64,000 nucleotides of DNA. It comes from Tupaia tana. Taxonomy: Eukaryota; Chordata; Mammalia; Scandentia; Tupaiidae. Position 1 is the first letter of the stretch, and the number at the start of each line of letters is the position of its first letter. The DNA lies in contig JAKSZU010000009.1 of the NCBI GenBank assembly GCA_026018925.1, positions 85,634,139 through 85,698,138 on the forward strand, read 5' to 3'. The notes below the pieces were generated by a model. The model saw only the letters and a list, made by a program, of their open reading frames with translations. It ran no database searches and was not told the origin of the DNA. A program made the translations under genes and the position numbers. Positions 55,521-64,000 of the stretch are shown here, piece after piece.

Positions 55521-55975
55521 TTTTTCAATTTATTTATTTGCATTCATTCTCTGAACATCATTACAGCATACAAAATGAGATTTTCCATCCAAATTACACT
55601 ATATATTGTCTCAATCAAGCACATCAACAAACATGTTATTGTCAGCAAATGATCTTCCATTTCTTGTCTTCTGTATGTTTTGCTTTTTTCCCCCCATCCT
55701 AGATTCTCTATCTCTTACCCTCTGCCATCTCCCACTCTCCTCCCACAGTCTCTGGTAACTATGTTTGCTTTCTATACTGTTTTCTCCTCACATTTTATTG
55801 TAACGCCAAAGACCCTAATCAATCCAAATACCCTCATAGCAAACACAGGTGATACCCACATTTCCATGAACACAAGTCTTACTTTACGCATCCTATAAAG
55901 TAGTACCTAGCTGTGGCTACATATCCTACTGCAGTCATTGAATAGATATATATTTTTTTTCTGAAACTTTTTTTT

Positions 55976-56242
55976 TGTAACTCAATTTACATTCCTTCCC
56001 TAAGCTTCATCACAGCATACAAAATGCAATCTCCCATCCAGTACACACTGCATAGTGATACAATCATGCACATTACAAAAAATTTTCCATTACTAGTTCC
56101 TAGAATTACTTCCACCCCTCTTTCTGACCCTCTGTCCCTTCCCACCCTCCTCTCACACCACCTCCGGTGTCTACAATTGTCCTTCATTCCCTTCCCACCC
56201 ACGTTGCATTGATCACACAATTTCCTACATAATCTAACTACT
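55976..56242 (-). repeat. Extra 3' module in HAL1-like element E
   Basis: The ~260-bp segment with GTGTGACCAATGCAATG... and TACAGTGTGTACTGGATGGG-like bases on minus, shared with element D at 32,222-32,484 and missing in element C. It resembles the terminal module of L1 3' ends. Confidence 0.8.
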
Positions 56243-56515
56243 TTCAATGGTGAGTTCACTCATTACTACTAAGAAAACCAGTTTTAACTTAAATCAAAGA
56301 AATGCCAAGGAACTTTGCTTAAAGCCAGGAAACAAGTTAGGATTCTGTTCAAATGGAAGGTGCATGAACCTATCAGTCTCATGTACTTTTATCTTCTGTT
56401 CTGGTTCAATTTTCCTGATTAAATTCTGGGATATAGTATTCAACTCCAGACTTGTCCCTATGATTAAGTTGGCCACTTTCATAGTTTTTTGACTCTTATT
56501 TCCGTGTGTCTGTGT

Positions 56516-57484
56516 TTAATTTTCTTGATACAGCACACCCTTGAGAACTTCTTGGAGATCTGGTCTGGTGCTGGTAAATTCTTTCAGGTTTTGTTTATCT
56601 GAGAATGTTCTTGTCTTTTCTTCCCACCTGAAAGATAATCTTGCCGGGTACAGTATTCTTGGCTGAAATTGCTTCTCTCGTAACACTTTGAATATATTTT
56701 CCCATTCTCTCCTCGCTCGCATTGTTTCTGATGAGAGATCTGCTGTTAGCCTGATGGGATGTCCTTTGTAGGTAACTTGATGTTTCTCTCTTGCCAATCT
56801 TAGTATCTTGTCTTTGTCTGCGGTTTTGGTCAACCTGGCTATAATGTGTCTTGGAGAAGATCTCCTTGGGTTGATTCTATTTGGGGTCCTTTGTATTTCC
56901 TGGGACTGGATCTTCGAATGCCTCTCTAGGTTTGGAAAGTTTTCTTGCAGGATTTCATGGAATAGATTATCAATGCCCTTATGGGTCTCTTCACCTTCTG
57001 GAATGCCAATTATCCGGATATTTGGACATTTGATGGTATCCAGTACTTCTCGTATATCATTCTCAAATTTTTGAGCCATTTTCTCAGTCTTCGTGGTGGA
57101 CTTTTCTAAGCCAGCCATTTTCTCTTCTACATCTGAGATTCTATTTTCTGAATGATCTAGTCTGCTTTTAATACTTTCAAGGGAGATTTTGACTTCTTGT
57201 ATTATAGACTTCATCTCTAGCAGTTCCGTTTGAGTCTTTTGTAAAGTGTGTAATTCCTCTTTTAGATCTTGCAAGAATTTCCTCATCTCCTGGAACTCGG
57301 CAACTTCTTTCTCCTTTCTCTTTAGCAGTTCATTATCTCTCTTTTCTTCCATCTCTGTTAGCTTCGACATTACGAATGTTCTAAATTCCTTATCAGACAT
57401 TTCCATGACTTTCACCGAACTGCTTGTGGATGAAGGAGAGTTACTCTTTTCCATTGGAGGAGAGGTATTTTCTCGTTTTCCCAT
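56516..57484 (-). CDS. L1-type ORF1 protein (ORF1p-like), intact, HAL1-like element E
   Basis: 322 codons from MGKRENTSPP; an upstream in-frame ATG at 57,517 adds 11 residues, but the MGK start has the better context. It has the same domain order as element D: coiled coil, RRM with NIRIIGIPEGEE, and a C-terminal domain ending EVLKGVLYQEN. Differences from D include S/P near residue 20, R/T after KEF, A/S in the coiled coil, G/D, M/I and R/C before the RRM, and V/D in the RRM. With so few changes, both copies are young or under constraint. Confidence 0.93.
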   Translation of the reverse strand: MGKRENTSPPMEKSNSPSSTSSSVKVMEMSDKEFRTFVMSKLTEMEEKRDNELLKRKEKEVAEFQEMRKFLQDLKEELHTLQKTQTELLEMKSIIQEVKISLESIKSRLDHSENRISDVEEKMAGLEKSTTKTEKMAQKFENDIREVLDTIKCPNIRIIGIPEGEETHKGIDNLFHEILQENFPNLERHSKIQSQEIQRTPNRINPRRSSPRHIIARLTKTADKDKILRLAREKHQVTYKGHPIRLTADLSSETMRARREWENIFKVLREKQFQPRILYPARLSFRWEEKTRTFSDKQNLKEFTSTRPDLQEVLKGVLYQEN

Positions 57485-57804
57485 ATTTCTCGTGATCCGA
57501 CGGTGATTTCTAGTCATCTGATGAATGGCGTGTTTCTTTCAAATTCTTGAAGTTAAGCCTCAATGTTCAGGAGCAAGCAGACAGAGGTGTTCTAGAATCT
57601 GATTGCCGTTCTGTTGTGATCGCTGGTGCAGCAGATTCAGTAGATATTGGATGGAGAGACAAGAAAAAGGAAAATGAAAAAGAGAGAGAGAAACAACAAC
57701 AAAAAGAGAGAAAAAAGACAAAAAAATAAAAAATTATAATTGCTTTTCTTTTTTTTTTTAAGAGAAAAAAATCACAAAATAGAAAACCGCGCGGCGCGCA
57801 TATC

Positions 57805-58277
57805 TAGTTCCCAGTTTCCATGAGGAATCTTCTCAGAGAATGGCTCAACTCTCCTGCCTGGGAGAAAGGAGCAGAAGGGATTATTAACAAAACAAAAGAT
57901 GGAGCTGAGAGCCAGAGAGAAACTCTACCTTTAAAAAATCGTAAAAAGGAAAAATTACCAAAAAAAATGAGGAGACAGGAGCAGAGAGAGACAGAGACCT
58001 CAGAGACACAGAGACAGAGATAGAAGGCCAGAGGGGCTCCCTACCACACTAGCTTTGCTTGCTGGAGGCTGAATTATGAGTAGAAAATCTTCATTTCTCC
58101 TGTGCCCTGAAATATCTAGTTCCCAGTTTCCATGAGGAATCTTCTCAGAGAATGGCTCAACTCTCCTGCCACACTAGCTTTGCTTGCTGGAGGCTGAATT
58201 ATGAGTAGAAAATCTTCATTTCTCCTGTGCCCTGAAATATCTAGTTCCCAGTTTCCATGAAGAATCTTCTCAGAGAA
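57805..58277 (-). repeat. HAL1-like 5' monomers (element E)
   Basis: CCCAGTTTCCATGAGGAATC, with its neighbour TTCTCAGAGAATGG, begins near 57,808, 58,120 and 58,245. The spacing is 312 and then 125 bp, the last unit being internally deleted. The same sequence, inverted, starts element D. Element E therefore carries more 5' units than D. Confidence 0.85.
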
Positions 58278-58660
58278 TCTCTAGTATCTTTTGATGTTTA
58301 TCAATCTGCCATCTCAGATCACAGTGGCTCTTAATAATCTATTCTTCCTTTCTTCTTGAAGTCAGAATTCTTACTCTTTTCTATTGTGAGGTCAGACCGA
58401 GTCTTATCTATGCTGAATGAAGATATGTTTTGAGCAGCAGCAGAACTGCTCTGTGTTGCCAGATCCTGTAGAAGAGGGACTGTTCTGCTGAACTGAAACA
58501 AAAGTTAAACAGAGGTCAGCTCCCCTTCGTGCCAGCTGTTCCGTGTCAAACTGAGGTTTTGCTAGCATCACTGACATGAGGGTTGGCAAAGCAGACTGCT
58601 CCTCTGATGCCTCCTTTGCTGTGCTGCCGTCTAAGCCATAAAGAGGCTGCTCCACTGGCC
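58278..58660 (-). pseudogene. TLK2: TLK2 processed pseudogene, 5' part
   Basis: Minus strand from about 58,655: [59 protein letters not shown], then past a frameshift to DLRWQIDKHQKILE at the HAL1 target duplication. It is truncated upstream of this point, so the first ~100 codons are missing. It joins the 3' part at 55,520 when element E and one duplication copy are removed. Confidence 0.92.
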
Positions 58661-58984
58661 ATTAAGTGATGTCATAATGAGGATCATGCAACTGGTAGAA
58701 CATTTCTGCCAGGGCTGGTTCCTGGCCCGCTTTCCCTAGCAAACTCAAAGTGGTCACTAATTTTATGTACCCTAGAAGTGCCTTTCCCTTGGCAAGTTTC
58801 ATATGGTTCCGCTTTTATTTTCTGATTTCACTGGTAATTCTACTTTTTCTCAGGAATCTCTACTACTTTATCACTCAAGGACCCCATGGTACACGAGCTC
58901 TGGCTGGAAGAGTTACTATTTAGTGGCCCTTGCATTTCCTGAGTGGGAAAGAATGGAATATCCTAGGGGTGTAACCAATAGAAA
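58661..58984. other. Unrecognised sequence
   Basis: Sequence between the truncated end of the TLK2 pseudogene and a MIR-like element. Nothing recognised. Confidence 0.45.
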
Positions 58985-59115
58985 AAATGATTGAGAACAG
59001 CTGGTATCAACAGTTTAAAGTCAGATAGGTATGAGACTGAGTTACTGAACCACTGTATGAAACTGGACAAATCACTTAAGTTCTATGAGCCCTGGTCTTC
59101 TCATCTTACTAACTC
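58985..59115 (+). mobile_element. MIR-like ancient SINE
   Basis: AGTCAGATAGGTATGAGACTGAG, AACTGGACAAATCACTTAAG, TTCTATGAGCCCTGGTCTTC and TCATCTTACTAA follow the MIR core order (AGTCAGACAGACCTGGG..., GGGCAAGTCACTTAACC..., CTGAGCCTCAGTTTCCTCATCTG). Confidence 0.7.
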
Positions 59116-59668
59116 CAGTAAATCTGTTGCTGCCATCATGGGTACAAGCATGTGATTCTTTCATCATTTCTACTGCTGCTGCCACTGTCTCAGCTGCTCC
59201 ATGCACCTCCCCTCCCAGGAGGGGCCCCAACCCAATCTGGCTTGTGGACCACTCTGTTCTCCCCTGGTGAGACCCAGGGTGAAGCCTGAGTCTCTCCTGA
59301 GTGCCACAACACTATTCCCAAAAGTCCTTGTTGACACTGGGTTCCTGTCCACAGTATTGTAAAACATACTTTTATTAACTCAAGTGTGTTCTCTGCCTCC
59401 TGAGAAAATTCTGACTAATAAATACAAACATATGTATAGACACCCGATGCATACATCACACTGAAACACACTTTCACTCACAGATTTACATATATTTAGA
59501 AATTAATGGAATCTAATTTTATGAGTTAATTTTATCTTCAACTGTATTTCTTCATTATTATTATTATTAATTATTTTCTGTTTAGCACTACCTTCTACAG
59601 TCAGTTACATGTATTAACAAACTTGTTACAGAATTAACAACCTTATACACATCTTTTTGTACATATAG
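59116..59668. other. Unrecognised sequence
   Basis: Moderately GC-rich start (59,150-59,300), then AT-rich with an (ATT)n run near 59,552-59,570. No gene recognised. Confidence 0.45.
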
Positions 59669-59905
59669 AGGAGCCAGCAGGTGGTGTGGTGATTAAGGTG
59701 CTGGATTCCCACATGAGAGACTGTGATTTGAGTCCTGAGCCTGGCAGCTTGAAAATTATGCTGGGTGTGTGTGTGTGCATGCTCAAAATGCTGAAAGGAG
59801 AATGGAGAAGGGATAATGGCACAGCCAATCCCCCGGGAGGTGATTTCTAACTTTCCTTCTGACTCTCTCTGACGAGTACATTCATCCTATAGAAAAAGAA
59901 ACTAA
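59669..59905 (+). mobile_element. Old-type tRNA-derived SINE, sense
   Basis: GAGCCAGCAGGTGGTGTGGTG, ATTAAGGTGCTGGATTCCCAC, B box GATTTGAGTCC, a (GT)n-expanded body, GGAGAATGGAGAAGGG, and a CATCCTATAGAAAAAG end. Confidence 0.88.
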
Positions 59906-60506
59906 AATAACAAAGGTCATATATGCATAAACATATACATATAGGATGTAACTGGTTTATTTTTAATTTTTCATACCAAAAAATGCTACCCTATTCCATG
60001 CATTTCTTTTTTTACTTAAAGTACACTGTGAAAATCAATCCTTGTCAACCTATATAGGTATTTTTTTAAATGACTACTTTAATAGTCTATGATATAAATG
60101 CATTATCATTTATTTATTGATTCTTTATTCATCAGCAATCATTTTTCCATGTTTTCTTACACTTCACAAAATGTTGCAAACATTATTATTATATATTTAC
60201 ATGTGTTTATATTTTTAGGGGTGTATTTCTAAAAGTGGGTTTTGAGGGTCAAACTAGATATATTGTTATTTTCATTAAATATCACCATATTGCTCTACAG
60301 TAAGAAAATCCCACTCTTCCACGAGCAACATGAGATATTCCTTTTTCCTGAATCCATATCAGCTCTAGTTATCCTCACACTTTAAGTTTTTTTCATGCAG
60401 GGAGGTTAAGATGCAACACTGCAAATAAAGTAACCTCATGAGATTTGTGAAAAAAAAATACACCTAGTAAGTTAATGACTTTATAATTTAATAAGAGGAA
60501 TATAGG
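59906..60506. other. Unrecognised AT-rich sequence
   Basis: No features beyond short A- and T-runs. CATTATTATTATATATTTAC near 60,180 is low complexity. Confidence 0.45.
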
Positions 60507-60660
60507 GCCAGCAGGTAGCTTAGAGGTTAAGGCAGCTGAATCCCATATTGCTGACTCCACAGTTCAAGTCCTGGACCTGAGAACTTGGAAATCACATGAG
60601 GCATGTGTGCTCAAAATCGTAAGAAGAGAATGAAGGATAAAAAGGTTGTGGTGTGGTCAT
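60507..60660 (+). mobile_element. Old-type tRNA-derived SINE, 5' part
   Basis: GGGCCAGCAGGTAGCTTAGAG, GTTAAGGCAGCTGAATCCC, AGTTCAAGTCC B box and AAGAAGAGAATGAAGGATAA body. The 3' end is missing after about 60,660. Confidence 0.85.
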
Positions 60661-61349
60661 GTTATATGTAGATATTATGAACAGAGAGTCCCAATATGCC
60701 AACAAAGAGGACATATGACACATCAATCATTGTTACTAGGGATCTCAGCTAGACCCCTTGGTACCAAGAAAGGAAAGATTATCTATTGTCATTCTTCCCT
60801 CTTGCCAATCTGCATATGCACAGAGGAATTCACCCAGATGCTTGGTCAATATTCTGCTTCCCACTCAGAGAAATAAACTGACATGGGCAAAATCATCCCT
60901 TTGTAGACACTCATACCTTCAAAGTCTACACTAAGCATACATAATCAATTAATCAGATTCCTTACCTGAGGAGAAGTATGTAAGCATAGGTAAAAGTTTA
61001 TTTATTCAAACTAAAAAAAAAAAAAAAAAAAAACCAGCTACAATGACAGACTTTTCATCATAAATATTCATGACAAGATTCCAAAATAAAAGTAACAACC
61101 CCATTCTCAGTGCAATAGTCCTCCTCAGATAGCTGCCCATTCATACACCTTTTGGCATGGAGTATATTCTTTTTCTGTTAACAGATCTTCATTTTTCTAT
61201 TAAAAGCTGCTCTTTTCCTATTTTGCTCATGTTTGTGGCTTCTTTCTGCATCTCAACATAGGTCTCTAACCTTACACACATGAAGCCAAAAACCCCAAGC
61301 ATTTCTTACAGCTTAATTCAGCTTCCCTCCACCCATAACAGCCACTTAC
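60661..61349. other. Unrecognised sequence
   Basis: No gene. A poly-A run lies at 61,011-61,033. The plus frame 60,646-60,876 is not recognisable. Confidence 0.45.
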
Positions 61350-61437
61350 CCTTAGGAGTGATTTCTCCCCGTCCCTGTCTCTGTCTCTCTCCAGCAAGTG
61401 TACATTGTACACACCATATAGCAAAAAACAAAGGAAA
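61350..61437 (+). mobile_element. tRNA-derived SINE, 3' fragment
   Basis: CTTAGGAGTGATTTCTCCCC, GTCTCTGTCTCTCTCC, then CACACCATATAGCAAAAAAC: the 3' third of the SINE. It may be the missing end of the SINE at 60,507 after an insertion of about 690 bp. Confidence 0.8.
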
Positions 61438-61454
61438 ACAATATTTTAAAGAGA

Positions 61455-61645
61455 ATGAATAGAAAAAGAACCAAACATTTAAGGGACACAAAAATGGAAA
61501 AAATATCAGTTGATTATAACGTATACAATAATATCTTTAACTGAACTAATATACAGTGCACTCATGCTGGAGAAATTCAAATAATGATATACAGTTATAC
61601 AGTGATTAAATGTATAAAATAATTAAATAAATAAATAAAATAAAA
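61455..61645 (+). mobile_element. L1 3' end fragment
   Basis: AACATTTAAGGGACACAAAAATGG, TATACAGTGCACTCATGCTG and AAATAAATAAATAAAATAAAATG match the terminal ~190 bases of L1s in this window (compare 26,560-26,720). A strong 5' truncation. Confidence 0.85.
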
Positions 61646-62109
61646 TGAGTAAAATGTTTGTATAAAATAAGAACACAACAGCCAGCCCAATTCCATCTTC
61701 AGACCCCTGGCCTAAGGGACACTGAGGCAGGGCTTCCCATCCAGCTCCAGCCCCGGTGCATGAATTTTTCTTTATTCTCCTTATTACTTTCTTTCCACTT
61801 ATTTGGTCTGCTCTTCCTTTATCTCTGCCTTCCCGGATGGTCTAGATAGATCTAGAATTACAGTTCTGAAATATTCTAGTATTTTAAGACTCTCTGGGAT
61901 CCTCCCTTTTACTGAACCACCTGTGAAAGAGGGGATACTTTTCTTCACACACTTGAATAGAATACTTCTCCTCAGATCACATTGCTAAACACAACAGTAG
62001 AGAGACTTCAGCAGTCTTCAGTTCACAGCAAAAGGGAAAAACACTTGTACTTATTCGAGGAAATGTTCTCTTAAAAGGAATACCAAAGGGAACACATCAC
62101 CCAGTGGCT

Positions 62110-63063
62110 AGAAGTAGAAGAAGAGCCTCAGGTCTGAATGAACCAGGAAATATGTCTCCATCGAAAGAACACAGTTACTCCCTTCCATTTCTTGAATAAA
62201 AAAAGAGGACATTACCAAAATGGCCAAGAAAAAATTTAGGACATTCATGGTGACCAAATTCTATTAGTTGGAACAGAAAAAAGGCAATGAACTACAGCAG
62301 ATTAGAAAGTCCTTCCATGATATGAAAGAAGAAATGGACACGCTAAGAAAGAATCAGATGGAATTATTGGAGGTGAAGTCTGTAATACAGGAAATCAAAA
62401 ACTCTCTCTAAAGTATTAAAAGTCAATTAGACCATACTGAAGATCAAATCTCTGATGTAGAAGATAAAACCTCTGACCTACAGAAAACCAGCAAAAAGAG
62501 AAAATAACAAAAACACATGAGGATAATATATGGAGAAATACTAGATTCCATTAGACACCTTAACATCTGAATAATTGGTATCCCAGAAGATGGAGAAACT
62601 AATAAGGGCATGGAAAATCTATTCCATGAAATCTTGGAAGAAAATTTCCCAAGTCTAGAGAGGTACTCAAACATCCAGACCCAAGAAATACAAAGGACCC
62701 CAAATAGAATCAACCCAAGAAGATCTTCTCCAAGGCACATCTTAGCCACACTGGCCAAGACCACAGATAAAGATAAGATACTAAAACTGGCAAGAGAGAA
62801 ATGAAAAGTGACTTACAAAGGTCACCCCATCAAGCTAACATGGACTTATCAATAAAAACAATGCAAGCAAGACAAGAATGGGAAGATATATTGAAAGTGT
62901 TAAGAGAGAAACAATTTCAACGAAGATTATTATATCCTGAAAAATTATCCTTCATATGGGAAAAAAAATTAAAATCTCAGACAAACAAAACCTGAAAGAA
63001 TTTGCCAACACCAGACCAGCTATTCAAGAAACCCTGAAGAAAGTACTGTTCCAGGAAAACTAA
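62110..63063 (+). pseudogene. L1 ORF1 pseudogene
   Basis: ORF1 with several stops: coiled coil near 62,270-62,470, RRM from GIPEDGE-like bases (62,575) to RHILATLAKTTDKDK, and C-terminal domain with MQARQEWEDILKVLREKQFQ near 62,860. It ends at about 63,063. Confidence 0.88.
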
Positions 63064-63129
63064 AGAAGTAACAGCCAGAAACAAAGAAATAAAAGGCAAT
63101 TAAGACAATGGGCAACTTAAACGTCTGGA

Positions 63130-64000
63130 TAGCTTCAGTAACATCGACAATAACATCGAATGTTAATGGATTAAATTCTTCAATCAAGAGATACAGATTG
63201 GCTGAATGGATTTAAAAACAGAAACCCTCTATCTGTTGCATACAGGAAACACTCTTTATGGATAAAGACACACATAGATTGAAAGCAAAGGGTTGGAAAA
63301 AGGTTTTCTATGCAAATGGGAACCAAAAAAGAGCGGTAGTCGAATACTAATTTCTGACAAAATAGGCTTTAAAACAAAAATTGTTCAGAGACAAAGAAGG
63401 GCATTATATTGTAGTAAAAGGGTCAATCAATCAAGAAGTTATAATGCATATTAATATCTATGTGCCTTACACAGGAGCACCCAAATATGTGAAAGAAAGA
63501 CTGTTAGATCTAAAAGGGGAGACAGACTGCAACACACTAATTGTTGGAGACCTGAACACCCCCACTATCTCCTCTGGACATATCATGTAGACAAAAATTA
63601 GGTAAAGAGATGAAGGATCTAAATGATACCATAAAGAAAATGGACTTAACAGATATCTATACAACTTCCCATCCCAAAACCACAAGATACACTTATTTCT
63701 CACCCCCACATGGAACCTTTTCTAAGCTTGACCACATCATAGGGCACAAAGCAAGCCTGTACAGATTCAAAGGCATAGAAAATATATCTAGCATCTTCTG
63801 TGACCATGATGGAATTAAACTTGAGTTCAATTGCAAGAGAAATCCTCAAAAATACACAAATACATGAAAACTAAATAACCTAGTCCTGAATGACTCCACA
63901 ACTACTGAAGAAATAAAGACTGAAATCAGAAGATCCATGGAAGCCAAAGACAAGGACACAAGTTTCCATATCTTTGGGACACTGCTAAAGCAGTCATAAG
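63130..64000 (+). pseudogene. L1 ORF2 pseudogene, endonuclease domain (truncated by window)
   Basis: APE-type endonuclease motifs in order: a SNVNGLNS-like N-terminal Asn motif (63,157), IQETLF (63,240), NIYVPYTGAP and GDLNTP (63,550), SKLDHIIGHK (63,722) and CDHDGIKLEF (63,800), where the usual Ser of SDH is Cys. Stops occur at about 63,212 and 63,347. Confidence 0.88.

Larger units (their letters stand above)
55521..58277 (-). mobile_element. HAL1-like element E, young, inserted into the TLK2 pseudogene
   Basis: Minus strand: two-plus 5' monomers (58,277-57,805), unique 5'UTR, open ORF1 (57,484-56,516), 3'UTR with the same extra module as element D (about 56,240-55,980), second 3' module and an AAATAAATTG/A tail at 55,521-55,545. 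TCTCTAGCATCTTTT (55,506-55,520) and TCTCTAGTATCTTTT (58,278-58,292) form the target duplication inside TLK2 coding sequence. No ORF2. Collinear with element D over almost its whole length. Confidence 0.93.
61655..64000 (+). mobile_element. L1, longer copy with 5'UTR, ORF1 and start of ORF2 (continues past window)
   Basis: 5'UTR-like sequence (61,655-62,110), decayed ORF1 (62,110-63,063), a ~65-bp inter-ORF spacer with GGGCAACTTAAACGTCTGG, and ORF2 from about 63,130. Unlike the HAL1-like copies, the spacer leads into endonuclease coding sequence. Both ORFs are interrupted, so it is not autonomous. Confidence 0.88.

Overview
This window is a gene-poor, transposon-saturated stretch of a placental mammal genome. 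I see no intact host gene with introns. It holds several generations of L1 retrotransposons, an L1-derived lineage that carries ORF1 but no ORF2 (half-L1, HAL1-like), about 32 copies of a tRNA-derived SINE family, nested betaretrovirus-like endogenous retroviruses (ERVs), ancient mammalian repeats (MIR-like, MaLR-like) and four retrocopies of cellular genes (RPL12, HMGN1, TRAPPC13, TLK2). The SINE is not Alu, B1/B2, the carnivore, equine or rabbit SINEs, nor the hedgehog or shrew SINEs as I know them. I therefore cannot name the species; a lineage outside the well-studied model mammals is likely.

Layout. 1-10.4 kb: an LTR end, one or two SINEs and a possible old LTR, then an ERV env remnant split by a younger 5.7-kb provirus at 3,964-9,662. 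That provirus has two 1.19-kb LTRs, a tRNA-Lys-type primer binding site, a polypurine tract and a perfect 6-bp target duplication, but no recognisable gag or pol. 10.4-20.8 kb: SINEs, a processed RPL12 pseudogene, a decayed HAL1 (14.6-17.1 kb) and an L1 ORF2 fragment with two SINEs inside. 21.1-24.9 kb: one HAL1 inserted in antisense into the ORF1 of an older HAL1. 24.9-30 kb: a 5'-truncated L1, an HMGN1 pseudogene, unrecognised sequence and an AT-rich tract ending in an inverted repeat. 30.3-33.0 kb: a young HAL1 with open ORF1 that splits a SINE and carries a probable 3' transduction. 34.1-36.1 kb: a TRAPPC13 retrocopy. 38.0-46.9 kb: an antisense L1 interrupted by a composite insertion made of 5.5 tandem ~270-bp units joined to an L1 ORF2 3' half. 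46.9-53.8 kb: SINEs, a MaLR-like LTR and otherwise unrecognised sequence. 53.8-58.7 kb: a TLK2 processed pseudogene split by a second young, open-ORF1 HAL1. 58.7-64 kb: old SINEs, an L1 3' end and the start of a longer but decayed L1 with ORF1 and ORF2.

The elements form one ecology. L1 supplies endonuclease and reverse transcriptase; the SINEs, the HAL1 copies and the retrocopies are its likely passengers, and many copies have 10-20-bp target duplications and A-rich tails as expected. The standout is the HAL1-like lineage. At least six copies lie in 64 kb, two of them with almost identical open ORF1 frames. Both share an ORF1-to-3'UTR junction, tandem 5' monomers and an extra 3'UTR module. 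The nesting order (SINE or TLK2 pseudogene first, HAL1 later) shows late activity.
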